Source: Tetracentron sinense (taxonomy: Eukaryota; Streptophyta; Magnoliopsida; Trochodendrales; Trochodendraceae). Taken from it: DNA of 64,000 nucleotides. The stretch spans positions 7,940,501 through 8,004,500 of the forward strand of contig CM026571.1 of assembly GCA_015143295.1 (NCBI GenBank), read 5' to 3'. Every line of letters starts with the position of its first letter. Within the stretch, counting starts at the first letter, position 1. This document shows, in pieces, positions 31,582 to 43,375 of this stretch. Both the position numbers and the translations under genes were made by a program. The notes below the pieces were generated by a model. The model was not told the DNA's origin. It made no database searches and was given only the letters and a program-made list of their open reading frames with translations.

Positions 31582-32028
31582 CCCCCAATGCTAATGGGTC
31601 CAAGCCCTTCGGGGCTTTTTATAATTCTATATTGAGGTGCACATGTAAGTCTAGGGGTGCAATCTAGGGTGGGCTAATCCCAACCGATCTGATCCAAAAT
31701 AATAATAATATTTCTCTATGGTGCCACTCGCTATAAGTTAAAAGTGAGCATCGCCTCTATAAAGAAATTGCAAGAATTTATGGGGTTCGCAGATTCTTGT
31801 CTTTTAGTGCATAACTTTATTTTAAATTTTTCATACCAAAAGTAGGTTCTTTTGCAAGAAAGTAATATTAAAAGTTTTGAATTTCTATTATACCATTAAC
31901 TAATGTCACATCATCTATTACATTTCATGTAAAAATGAAATTATTATGAAGGGTAATTTAGAAATATCAACTTACTTTCTTTCACTTTCTTTTCTTTGAT
32001 ACCAAACACCCAAAAGAAAATGACTCAG

Positions 32029-32316
32029 GATCCTCTCGAGTTCAAACCGGGGAGACTCTCTTCGGTTTAAACCCCTAGACTCTAAAAATAAAACATTTTT
32101 AAAATAAAAAAATGTTTTTAATATTAAAAAAACTCTAAAAACGCTTTTTAATTTTAAAAATAATAATTAATATATTAAAAAAAAACCAAGAATGGGTGAG
32201 TGAACCCTAGGGGTGGGTGAACCTTACCCATGGTTAAGGGGTGTCAAAGGAGACACGTGGCGACCTCTAGGGGTTCAAACCAGAGAGAGTCTCCCCGGTT
32301 TGAACTCGAGAGGATT
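32029..32316. mobile_element. Foldback MITE, ACACGTGTCCC family (variant)
   Basis: The left arm ATCCTCTCGAGTTCAAACC and GGGGAGACTCTC are matched in reverse at 32285-32316 for about 55 bases. The right side also carries the shared ACCCTAGGGGTGGGTGAA...GACACGTGGCGACC block. The ends are more GC-rich than those of sibling copies. Confidence 0.6.
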
Positions 32317-32523
32317 TGAGCGAAAGAAAATTTATTTTCTTTTCTTTTACTCTCATTTTCTTTGCTTTTACTCATTTCTTGCAAAACGAAAGTACCTACG
32401 AGTTCATGAGATCATATTTAAGTTATAAAAGTTAATTATTTTTCAACGTTTAACCAAATGATTTAGAAAAGTTTGACCAACTACTTTTTTTTTATATTTA
32501 AATATATATATATTTTTTGGTTT

Positions 32524-32642
32524 GTCGATAGGAGTTAGTATTTGTTTCAGGTGAGGAAACACCACGCTGACCTCTCTCCACAGGTTGAAACCCGGGACCT
32601 CCCTCCTAGTGAGGGGATACATCACCAGTGGGCCGCTCACCA
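32524..32642 (-). mobile_element. Possible tRNA-derived SINE
   Basis: On the minus strand, GTGAGCGGCCCACTGGTG is followed by GGTCCCGGGTTTCAACC, which resembles a pol III B box. A 3' end with an A/AT-rich tail follows (AAAAAATATATATA). The A box is weak, so this is tentative. Confidence 0.4.
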
Positions 32643-33134
32643 TATCTTATTATAAGGCATGTCCACTATAAAATCAGTCGTCGCGGGACGGCAAGCATGA
32701 TATTAGGCATCATGCCCTGTGTCTTTCCTCTCCTCTCATATATATATATATAATTGTCTAATATATATATAATTGCCGGATTCTATCTATAAAAAAAGAT
32801 AAATACCAGGGGTGTGAGTCCCACCCAAAAGTGGCAAAGAGAGGGCGCCTGGCCAGGGGGTGCGTCTACAATCTCGGAAACAAATATTCTCTGTTCTTGC
32901 CTGGGATCTTTCGTTGTGGTCATGGGTGTTGAAAGGCCAAGATCGACATGTGTCCCTATCAACACCCCTAAACTATGGTTAAGATTTGCTAATCATTAGG
33001 ATTCAACTATGTAAACCTAGAAAAAATATTAATCATAGGAGTTAAACGTTTGAACTCAGGGTTCAAGGGGCAGTTAAAGAGACCCTGTCAGTGGGACAGA
33101 CCAAATTTGATTCTAATATCCTGTGTGATTTATT

Positions 33135-33410
33135 CACTACAACAAATCTACCAATTAGTAACGGCATAGTAGAGACAAAAATTTTTCCGTCTCTAATATT
33201 CCATTTACCGACATGGAAAAAATTATGGCATTACTATTCCGTCTCTAATAATTTTGCTTCATATAATAGATATTAGGGATGAAATATTTTTCGTCTTTAA
33301 TGTGGTTGGACACGGAAATGATGTGACACATATATTTTTCCATTTCTAAGTTAAAGAAACATTAGAAACAGAAATTAATATTAGAGTTTTATGAAGTTTA
33401 GGGTCAGTTT
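33135..33410 (+). mobile_element. CACTA-type fragment
   Basis: It begins CACTACAACAAATCTACC, the classic end of plant CACTA elements, followed by subterminal CCGTCTCTAAT repeats typical of them (33188, 33240, 33270). The opposite terminus was not found, so the copy is truncated or merged with the next MITE. Confidence 0.5.
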
Positions 33411-33429
33411 TTAATTTTTAAATTAATAT

Positions 33430-33580
33430 TTAAAAAAAAACCAAGGATGAGTGGGTGAACCCTAGGGATTGGTGAATCTTACCCACGGTTAAGGGTGTCA
33501 AAAGAGACACGTGGCTACCTCTAGGGGGGCTTCGGATTCCCTGGGGGTGATAACCGGATTTGCCGCAGAGGATTTGACTC
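33430..33580. repeat. MITE arm, ACACGTGTCCC family
   Basis: It carries the shared blocks AACCAAGGAT, GGTGAACCCTAGGG, GGTTAAGGGTGTC and GACACGTGGC, then GGTGATAACCGGATTTGCC and GAGGATTTG at the outer end. Only one arm is clear. Confidence 0.5.
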
Positions 33581-34006
33581 CTGTTCGAAAATATGTATGT
33601 AATAGATAACAGTTCAAATATGCGAAGCTCTGCATTACGCGGAACTCCCTTTTTACACTGCAAGAGCAAATGTGTAATTATCAATAATTACACATATGCC
33701 CGTGCGGAGCTCTGCAGGAAAATTAATCTCAATAGAAAATTGAAACCGCTACAAAATAATATAATAAACCCAGCTCAATCTCGTAAATTCTATCTTTATT
33801 CCATTGTAGTTGTTTCATTCTTCTTTCCAAGAAATCTCATTACAACGATCTCAACAATAAAAGATAATAGAACATGTGCAAAACGATACATGCACATCAC
33901 TTTAATTATTTTACTCATGATCTTCAAAACCTCACAAGAGAGGATTCAAAGCGCTTATTCTTGATATTAATTACTACCATGCAGTAAATTATGAAGAGGA
34001 AAGGCC

Positions 34007-34672
34007 TCATGGGCAAAACACAACCTTATAGTTAGTACCAGAGGGGCAAGTGAATGTGCTAGTTGGATCATCCTTGGGGTAACTGTAAGCATCTGGGCAC
34101 CTATCCTTGAAGAACTTTGAATATGTGGTGGGTCCACAGGTCCAGGAGTTGCAACAGTATTCATCAGTCTTGAAGACGGTACACGGGTTGTTACACCCTC
34201 CAGGGGCCTTCAATTCGGTCGGGCATTGCCCGTTGATATCCGCCGAACACCGGATCCCCCGGCAACCGCCAGTGGTCGGGCTAAAGTCCATAGGGACATT
34301 GAATCCATCAACGAGAGAGATGTCAAGGAAATCCATGTTATTGAATTGGTTCAACGCGTATTCGGCTAGGGTGTTGGGAGGGGAACCATAGCCTTGGCAT
34401 TGTAATAGACCACCACAGTCACCAGTTTCGCACTTTCCTTGGCCATTGCCATCGAAGTTACAGTTGGTTCGGGGCCAAATGCGGGCTTGGGTCGTGCCTG
34501 GGTTCACGTTGATGGTCCAGGATTGGCCTTGGTTGAGTTGCTGGCCTCCGCCCGGTACAGCGCCGGCCCAGACTGTGTAGCTGCATTGGTTTACGATCTC
34601 GAAGGTGGCTGCATGGGTGAAGCTGAAGAGGACACTACTAAACAGAAGGAAGCAAAATATAAGGAGGTTGCT
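34007..34672 (-). pseudogene. Thaumatin-like / osmotin-like protein gene, start removed by LINE insertion
   Basis: PR-5 family secreted defence protein. The open frame reads a hydrophobic signal segment ([19 protein letters not shown]), then mature [20 protein letters not shown] and the signature [16 protein letters not shown]. It ends [15 protein letters not shown] with a stop at 34007-34009. All 16 cysteines expected for eight disulphides are present, and there is no internal stop or frameshift over about 220 codons. The frame has no ATG. Its first codons (SNLLIF) abut LINE sequence at 34673, and reading on into the LINE meets a stop before any ATG. A TATA box with short leader lies on the far side of the LINE at 37541. 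The body is intact, so the insertion is recent. Expression is unlikely unless splicing or another promoter rescues it. Confidence 0.85.
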
Positions 34673-37523
34673 TGATGGATACCCAGGGGAGTTTTACCAG
34701 AAGAATTGGGATGTGGTGGGGAAAGAGATTTGTGAAGCTGCTCTAAGCTTCCTAAATGGAGGCTATCTATTGAAGGAGATGAACCACACATTTATTGTTC
34801 TGATTCCTAAGGGGAGAAATCCAGAAAGGGTTGGTCAGTACAGGCCTATAAGTCTCTGTAATACAACATATAAGGTTATCTCCAAGCTTATGGCCAACAG
34901 ATTAAAAGTGTTCTTCAATGACATTATCTGTGAAAATCAATCAGCTTTTATAGTAGGAAGACAAATCCAAGACAATATTATCATTGCCCATGAAGTAGTT
35001 CATTATCTAAAGAAAAGGAAAGAAGGTAAGGAGGGGTACATGGCTTTGAAATTGGATATGGCAAAGGCTTATGATAGAGTTGAATGGGGTTTCTTGGCAA
35101 TGGTGCTCAAAAAAATGGGTTTATGCCAAAGATGGATTCAACTAATATACCAATGCATTTCTACAGTATCATATTCAATTTTGATAAATGGTGAGCCTAA
35201 AGGAAGAATCTTTCCTACCAGAGGAATTCGACAAGGTGATCCCATATCACCATATCTGTTCATCCTGTGCGCCCAAGTTCTGTCTATAAATCTAAATACT
35301 GCAATGGAGGAAAAGAGGATTAGTGGGATTAAATTGTCTCAAAACTGCCCCACTATCTCTCACCTATTTTTTGCTGATGATTGTTTTGTGTTTATCAAAG
35401 CTAATGTAAAGGAAGCTACTGAAGTTCTGAAAATTCTAGATGACTACCACAAAGCTTCTGGTCAACTAGTAAATGTGGAAAAATCAGGAATTATTTTCAG
35501 CAAGAATACTAAAGAAGATATCAAAGAAAAGATGATTGAATGTCTAAAGTTCAAGTATGTTGCATCTACAGAAAAATACCTGGGTACTCCTATATTCTTT
35601 GGAAAATCTAAGTATCAGATTTTCTCTCATATTAGAGATAGGATATCAAAGAAGTTACAAGGTTGGAAAGAATCACTTTTATCTCAAGCTGGTAAAGAAA
35701 TCCTGATAAAATCAATAGTGCAAGCTATTCCAGCCTATACAATGCAATGCTTCAGAATCACAAAGAAGCTATGTGATGAAATTGCAGCTATGATGGCTAG
35801 ATTCTGGTGGGGGCAGAAACTAGAAGAGAGGAAGATTCATTGGGTTAGCTGGAATGAGATATGTCGGAACAAAGTGGATGGTGGTTTAGGATTCAGAGAT
35901 TTACAAGCTTTTAATTTGGCTTTGTTAGCTAAGCAAGGCTGGCGGATTCTTATGAACCCCACTTCCCTCTGCAGTAGAATTCTCAAAGGGATTTACTTTC
36001 CGAAGTCTGAGTTTCTTAAAGCTGGAAAAGGTGTTCGTCCATCATGGGGATGGAATAGTCTTTTAGAAGGAAGAAAGGTGATGCTAGAAGGAATAAGATG
36101 GGCAATTGGTAATGGAGAATCTATACAAATATGGTCAGATCCATGGATTCCAACAGCTGAAAAATTTAAAGCTAAGAGAACCGAGAGGACTGATTGTCTG
36201 AATTTGAGAGTTGTAGACCTCATTGACACCACAAAAGGTAGTTGGAAAGAACAAATGATCTTAGACCTTCTAAAACCAGAAGATGCTCAAGAGATCCTCA
36301 AGATGGCATTCAGTATCCAAGGAAAGGCTGATAGATTAGTGTGGCACTATACAAAAAATGGGATATATTCTGTCAAATCTGGTTATCAAACTTGCAGGCA
36401 AAGAGACAACAATGATAAGAGCAAAGCATCTTGTTCTGAATCAGCTGTGCCAAAGGATTTGTGGAAGGAAATATGGAGAGTGACTTCAGTAAATAAAGTT
36501 AAACATCTACTGTGGAGATGTTTGAAGAATACTTTGGCAGTAAACCTAAATCTGTGCAAAAGGAAAATTAAAGAAGATGACAGATGCCCAATGTGTAAGT
36601 CCATGCCTGAATCTATACCTCATCTGTTCATAACATGTGAGTATGCTAGGGAGCTATGGTTCAATATCAAAGAAAGGGTGGAAATCCCTTCGAAAGAGCC
36701 AAATTTTTTCAATACTTGGTGGGAAGGGGAATGGAGAAGACTGAGACTGGACAAAGATGGGCAAGATTTTTTGGGATTAATGGCTAACATCATCTGGGCT
36801 ATATGGAGAGCTAGAAATAATCGGGTGTTCTCTAATAAGTTTGAAGAAACAAATGATACATTCAAAATAGCCTGGTTGCAATTTGAAGAATATAAATCTG
36901 CTATGGATGACCAGAAGAACCAGCTACTGAAATCCAGAGTAAATGGGAGTGTTTCAGTTAATAGGAAGGAAATGTCAAAGTTTGACTTTATTATCAAATG
37001 TGATGGTGCTGCCCAAAGGGATAGGGAAGCTGCTGGAGCTGGGGTGGAGATTCTGAATAACTCGGGTGGAAGACTTACCACATTAATTGTCCCTTTCAGT
37101 GGTGGATCTTCAACTCTGGCTGAAGCTCAAGCTATAAAAATTTGTGCCTTATTGATTGATCAGTATAGATGGGAGAATGTGTTAATTCAATCTGATGCAA
37201 AGGTGGTTGTTGATGCTATTAATGCTGGATCAATAACCTCAATTGCAGTTGATGCCCAAACTTCTATTCTGGACTGTATTGCTTTGCTGAAATCTTCAAA
37301 AAATGTTCAACTAGAGTTCATATCTAGAGATCAGAATGGGGGAGCCCATGAGTTGGCCAAGATGGCCTTGTATAGAAGCAGGAAAATTCTGTTTGATAGA
37401 AGAATTATTGGTGAGCAAAGATCAAGTTTTGATCGGCCAAACCAATATGTACATGTAATATGATGTTTTTGTTTGAGTTCAATAAAGTGGATTACATTGA
37501 AGACCAAAAAAAAAAAAGAAAAA
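34673..37523 (+). mobile_element. 5'-truncated LINE (L1-type) with intact RT, zf-RVT and RNase H frame
   Basis: One uninterrupted frame runs to the stop at 37461-37463. The RT domain has LKLDMAKAYDRVEW (about 35045), GIRQGDPISPYLF (about 35225) and FFADD (35367-35381). SGQLVNVEKS follows, then a zf-RVT region (CPMCKSMPESIPHLFITC, about 36585). A plant-type RNase H comes next (IIKCDGAAQRD, AEAQAIKI, IQSDAKVVVDAI, to about 37370). AATAAA lies at 37481-37486 and the poly(A) tail at 37506-37523. The N-terminal endonuclease is missing: the element starts in mid-frame at [13 protein letters not shown], so it cannot move by itself. The first codons of the apparent frame (34605-34672) are antisense thaumatin sequence, not LINE. 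No clear target duplication flanks it. Confidence 0.92.
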
Positions 37524-37540
37524 AGCTATAGGCCTGACGG

Positions 37541-37550
37541 GTATTTATAG
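37541..37550 (-). promoter_or_regulatory. TATA box of the separated thaumatin-like promoter
   Basis: CTATAAATAC on the minus strand lies about 18 bases upstream of the LINE poly(A) junction and points toward the thaumatin-like frame. Without the LINE it would sit a few tens of bases before the coding start. Confidence 0.55.
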
Positions 37551-38947
37551 TTGAAAGGATGGCTATGGTGAGGTCCCTAGGTGATAACGTGGTTAATATC
37601 TTGGAAAATTCGTTAGATTTCTATACACTTGACTTGATGACTTGTTAATGAAAAGTCAAGAAAATTTAGGTAATCTTGACATGGACTATGAGCCAGGCGC
37701 AGCCCATTAAGATAAGTTATCGAAGGATCTGGGAAGCTAACTCCAAGCTCCCAACACACACACACACACACACACACGTATACACAATGTTAATTGGTCA
37801 ATAGGCGGTGGTAGGGGTGGTAATTGGTTCGAGTGTGATCTACAAAGAGCACTCTAAATCCAACCTAAGCTATTGGACTTTGCTGCTGAGACCACAAAGG
37901 GCTGAGACCACGCCAAGACTTTGCTTGTGATGCATGGATCTCAAATTTTCATTAAATTCTTTTTAATAAAATTCATACATCACAAGCACGGTCTCACAAG
38001 CACGGACTCATGGTCTTGGCCCTTTGCGGTCTCACTAGCATTTTCCAAGCAATTATTAATGAGTTGAACACTCTAAATCCAACCTAAGCTATTATTAAGC
38101 CAAGTTGCCAACCTTTGTTTGTTTCTAGAGAGGCAGAAGTAAAATTCACCATAACCTCTTCTGTGAAGTACTATTCCATGTGAAAATAGAAGAAGAGAGA
38201 GACGGCATCAATCTCACACGTACAACTGTTAGAAACCAAACTGGACATTAATCTGATTCATACAAGGTGGGTCCCATCTTAAAACGCATGGACTAAAAAG
38301 AAGTGAAGAAAAGTCCACCCTATAAAACCAGATAGTAGTACTCCCATAGATCCAGGACTTCTCAGTTCTCACAGGAGGCCCAACTCAGTACCCACAGAGC
38401 GATGATATTAAAAACAATCTACGGGGATCAAACTCCATTGATTCATTATTCAATGGTTCCTAAGCAGTGTGACGTAAGGAATACTCATAATGATTGCTTA
38501 TGTGAACCTGATTTAATGGTGTATTGAGAATTTAAATCATTTAATATGGTACGTGGAGAGGTACTGGATGTTTTCGCTCTCGTCAATTTTAAGGCCAAAG
38601 TCATTGAATGTCCTCTGGTATCAAACTTGGCAAACTGAGATGCTCATATAGCCAAAAACAAATAGGATAGATTGATACGTAACGAGAAAAATGCTTCAAG
38701 GGCCTATGGAAAATAGGCTAGAGTACTTTTATTAGGCACAACGATTGTCTATTCCTAAAACGCAGTTTGCGGAAGAAGGAAGATTTTTCTCCTCGTCCAG
38801 CAACTAAAGATAAGATAAGGATAGTTTACACGAAGCTTGGCCAGTCGATGTTGTTGGGTATGAATTATGAGCCTACCACATTCCTTTGGATTAGATAATC
38901 TAACTCAAATGTTAATTGTCCAGTGAAGACTGTTTGATGGTGATGAT
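37551..38947. other. Former upstream region of the thaumatin-like gene, no coding seen
   Basis: A (CA)n microsatellite lies at 37754-37776. A 25-base direct repeat (CACTCTAAATCC-AACCTAAGCTATT) at 37850-37874 and 38070-38094 flanks a 195-base palindromic insert. A plus-strand TATA-like CCTATAAAACC lies at about 38319, with no convincing gene after it. Confidence 0.5.
37875..38069. mobile_element. Small palindromic insert between 25-bp direct repeats
   Basis: The inner ends GCTGAGACCACAAAGGGC and GCCCTTTGCGGTCTCACTAGC are inverted, with a second pair (TGTGATGCATG / CATACATCACA). The flanking 25-base direct repeat is longer than normal transposase duplications. Confidence 0.5.
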
Positions 38948-38952
38948 TGATG

Positions 38953-39337
38953 TGTGGTGAAAATGACACCTAAAGAATGTAAACAGAAACACACAAGAAC
39001 ATACAAGATCTACATGGTTCACCCAACTGGGATTACGTCTACAGAGAGATTACTTCTTCACTAATAATCAAAGCAAAGAGATACAATGGTTCCTCAACCT
39101 CTCAAACAATCTGTCTCTCTCAAAGAAAAGTTTGGCTTTCGTTCTATTAACTTCCTATTTGAAACCCTAGTTCAAAGGATCTTAAATAAGGGAAAAAACT
39201 CGAAAATAATTAAAATTCCGGAAAAACACGATTCGGGTGATCGATCTCCTAAGTGGGCGATCGATCGCCACTACCTGTGATCGATTGCCCATCTTGGGTG
39301 ATCGATCGCCCTCTGCAGATTGTAACAAATACTAACA
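38953..39337 (-). repeat. 3' LTR of the copia element
   Basis: 385 bases, beginning TGTGGTGAAAATGA and ending TAACA on the plus strand. It has three GATCGAT(C/T)GCC-type repeats near its right end. A polypurine tract (AAGGTGGAGAG, minus strand) abuts it at 39338-39348. Confidence 0.9.
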
Positions 39338-42300
39338 CTCTCCACCTTGACTTCAATTCTGTTCTGCTTCGGGTGAAGGATAACTGCATCTCTAAAGATG
39401 CTTTCACACTCTCCCTCAAGGGTGTGGACTTCCATTTACCTCATCGAATATGAACCAAGTTCAAGCAATGCTTAAACTTGGATATAGTGACCGACTTTGT
39501 CATCATATTTGAAGGGTTCTCACTTGTGTGAATCTTTTCCAACAAAATCTCATTCTCAGATATCGCGTCTTTAATGAGGTGGAAGTGCACATCAATATGC
39601 TTCGTTCTTGAATGGTAAACTTGATTCTTCGCCTAATGTATAGCACTCTAACTGTCACAGTGAAGAATCATCTTCTCCTGCTTCACTCCCAGTTCACCAA
39701 CTAGGCTTCTCAATCATATAGCTTCCTTAGTTGCTTTTAAAGCTGCCATGTATTCAGCCTCAGTCGTTGACAATGCTGTAGTAGGCTGCAACATGGATCT
39801 CCAACAAATTAGTCCTCCACTCAGTGTAAACAAGTACCCTATAGTAGATCTCATCTTGTCCAAGTCCCCAGCATAATCGGAATTGACATACCCAACTATC
39901 TTATAATTGTCATTCTTGTCAAACAAGACTCCGACATCAATGGTACCCTTCAAGTACCTCAGAATACAGTTCACTGCTTGCTAGTGGTCATTTCCAGGAT
40001 TCGTTATGTAGCTACTAAAAACACTAACACATTATGAGATGTCAGGTCTAGTGCAAACCATGACAAACATCATGCTGCCCACGGCACTTGCAACGGAAAT
40101 TCATTCATCTCTTTTTTCTCTTCATCTGTCACTGAATATAACTGAGATGATATCCTGAAATGTACTGCCAATGGAGTACTCGCCGGTTTTGCATCTTGCA
40201 TATTGAACCTTACAAGGACCCTCCTTATGTACTTCCCTTGGGATAGAGATAGTCTTCCCAATTTCCTACTCTTCGAATTTCCATGCCTAGAATCACCTTT
40301 GCTGCACCTAAGTCTTTCATCTTAAACTCATTACGGAGTTGCTTCTTCAATACCTTCATTTCTGACATGCTTTTGACAGTAATTAACATGTCATCCACAT
40401 AAAATGCTAAGTATATGAAGGAACTACCTCTAAGTTTTCTAAAATAGAGATAGTGATCATACTCACTTCTGGAATACCCATTCTTCAGTATGAATTAGTC
40501 AAACCGCTTGTACCATTGTCTGGGTGACTGCTTCAGACCATACAGGGACCTCTTCAGTTTGCAGACCTGATCTGCTTTTTCCCTCATCTAAAATCCCTCT
40601 AGCTGTCACATGCATATATCTTCATTTAGCTCTCCGTGTATGAAGACTGTTTTCACATCCATTTGTTCAAGCTCCAGGTCTTGCATAGCTACTATCGACA
40701 ACATTGTTCTAATAGAGATATGCTTTACAACTGCTGAGAAGATTTCATTGAAATCTATTCATTCTCTTTGTGCAAAACCCTTTGCAACCAGTCTCGCATT
40801 GAACTTTACTTTACTGCTTTCAATGGTAGGTACCTTCTTTCTGAAAATCCACTTGCAACCAATGACTTTCTTCCCCTTAGGTTGTTCTACAAGATCCCAA
40901 GTCTGGTTCTTGTGTAGTGATTCTATCTCTTCATCCATAGTCTTCTCCCACTTTCTATGATCACTATCTGACACCGCTTCCTTGAAACTGGATGACTCCT
41001 CATTCTCAATTATGAGAGTAAAAGTTACCATGTCTATGTCATCATCATATCTTCTGGGTGCTTTTTGAACCCGTTGTGATCTCCGTGGCTGTGGCTGTTG
41101 GTCAACTCTCTCGACTTGAGATGGTTCTTTATCACTTTCATCTGATTCAGATCTATCCAGCTTCACCTGAACTGAATGCTCACTACTGCCAATTGCATCA
41201 TTACAATGCTCCTCCTTTTTCATCATGACAGTCTCATCAAAAACTACATCCCTTCTCACAACAATCTTCCTTGTTTTAGGATCGCATAACCTGTAGCCTT
41301 TAACTCCTTTATGGAAACCCAGAAAAATACACTTCCTTGATTTTGCATCAAGCTTACTCCTCAGATCACCGTACATATGTGCATATGTTGGACAACCAAA
41401 AATTCTTAACATAGAAAAATCATAGGGTTTACCTGACCAAACCTCTTCTGGTGTCCTCAAATCTAAAGCTTTTGATGGTGATCTATTTATTAGAAAGCAT
41501 GCTGTGTTGATTGCTTCTGCCCAGAAGTCTTTCTTCAATCCAGCACTGATCCTCATACTCCAAGATTTCTCTAGGAGTATTTTGTTCATTCGTTTCTGCT
41601 GTGGAGTTCTGTGTGTGGTGAAATCTCGAGCAATACCCTCATCTTCACAAAATTTTGTGAATTCTGCAGATGTATATTCTTTTTCATTGTTTGACTTCAG
41701 ACACTTCACCTATTTTTTGGTCTGCTTTTCAACCCCGGCTTTCCATTGCTTGAAAATACCAAAAACATCAGACTTTTTCTTCATGTAGTACACCCAAACT
41801 TTTCTCGAGAAATCATCTATAAATGTAATATAATATAGAGATCCCGACAGTGACTTCACAGGGGTTGGTCCCCACACATCTGCATGAACATACTCTAGAA
41901 TTCCCTCACTGCAATGTAAAGAGGTCTTGAACCTCACCCTCGACTACTTCCCGAATACATAGTGGTCACAGAACTGTAGCTTGCAGGTTTTGATGCCTTT
42001 TAAGAGCTTTCTACTATGAAGCTCCATTAAAGCCCTCTCGCTCATATGACCCAGTCTCCTGTGCCATAGTTTGGTCTCATCATCCTATTATGATAGACCA
42101 ACGCGGTTCCATCTGTTATGGTATTTCCTGTCATCTTGTATAGGATTCCAGTCCTTATGCCTTTCATGATAACAAGGGCTCCCTTGATTACCCTTAGAGC
42201 TCTACCTAAAGCTATGTATTTACACCCAGCAGCTTCCATCGTACCCAAAGAAATCAAATTCTTTTTCAGGTCCAGTACATGCCTAACATCAGTTAGGGAA

Positions 42301-43360
42301 CAACACCATCGAACATCTTCATTCTGACAGTACCTATCCCTACTGTCTTACAAATGACATCATTCCCCATCAAAATTATACCCTCATCATTGGTTTTATA
42401 TGTGTCAAACCAATTTCTATTTGGACACATATGATATGAACACGTGGAATCTAAAATCCAAGAGTCAAAGTAGGTTTCCTTACTTGTATGGGTGCAAAAG
42501 GTGTTGCCGCTGCTACTTTCTTCCGAAACTGCATTAGCTTGGTCTGAGGCTTTCCCTTTCCTCCTTTCCGGTTCCTTTTCTTGTTTCTCCTTTAGGATTT
42601 TACAATCTTTCTTAATGTGACCATATTTCTTGCAATGATGACATTGAGGTCGAGTCATTCCAGACTTTGATTTCAACATTCCTCTTCTTTGTTCTTTCTC
42701 TTTTTCCCTATCTTTTTCTCTTTCTCTAACAAATAAACCCTCAGCCTGAGTATTTTTCTCTTCCTGATTTTTCTTTCTCAAATCGTTTAAGAGTAGGGTT
42801 GCTACTATGTCTTCTAACTCTATAAAATCATTCCCATAGAGTAGAGTTGTAACGAGATACTTATAAGAGGGTGGAAGTGAAAAGAGAAGTTGTAGGGCAT
42901 GATCTTCATCGCTGACCTTCTCATCAATGTTTGCTAGGTCATTGACTATTTTGTTGAGAGCATTGATGTGATCTGTGAGATCCCTACCATCCTTCATCTT
43001 GGTAGTATGAAGATTCTGCTTTACGAATAGCCTCTTTGACAATGATTTTGTCATATATAGGCTCTCAAGCTTCATTCAAAGCTTCGGTGCTAAATCCTCA
43101 TTGACCACATGATAGAGAACGCCGTCAGATAGGCTTAACCTAATGGTGTTCGCCGCCTTTAATTCCAGATCTTCCCAATCTTCATCGGATATTGACTCCG
43201 GTTTCTTTTCTTTATCTTTTAGGGTTTTGTGTAAACTTTGTTGAATCAATAGATCTTTCACCTGACTCTGTCATAATCTGAAGTTGTCATTCCCATCGAA
43301 TCTTGCAACATCGAACTTGGCGCTGGAACTCTTCGATGCCATTGCTTCGAATCTAACCTG

Positions 43361-43373
43361 ACTCTAATACCAA
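43361..43373 (-). other. Primer-binding site of the copia element
   Basis: TTGGTATTAGAGT on the minus strand directly inside the 5' LTR differs slightly from TGGTATCAGAGC, the initiator-Met-tRNA primer site of plant copia elements. Confidence 0.75.
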
Positions 43374-43375
43374 TT

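Noticed and set aside
34107-34391. 94-residue frame opposite the thaumatin-like gene
   Set aside because: Antisense shadow of a strongly conserved coding sequence.
34673-37523. Target-site duplication of the thaumatin-disrupting LINE
   Set aside because: The left flank (AGGAGGTTGCT) and right flank (AAAAAGCTATAGG) share only GCT, too short to accept.
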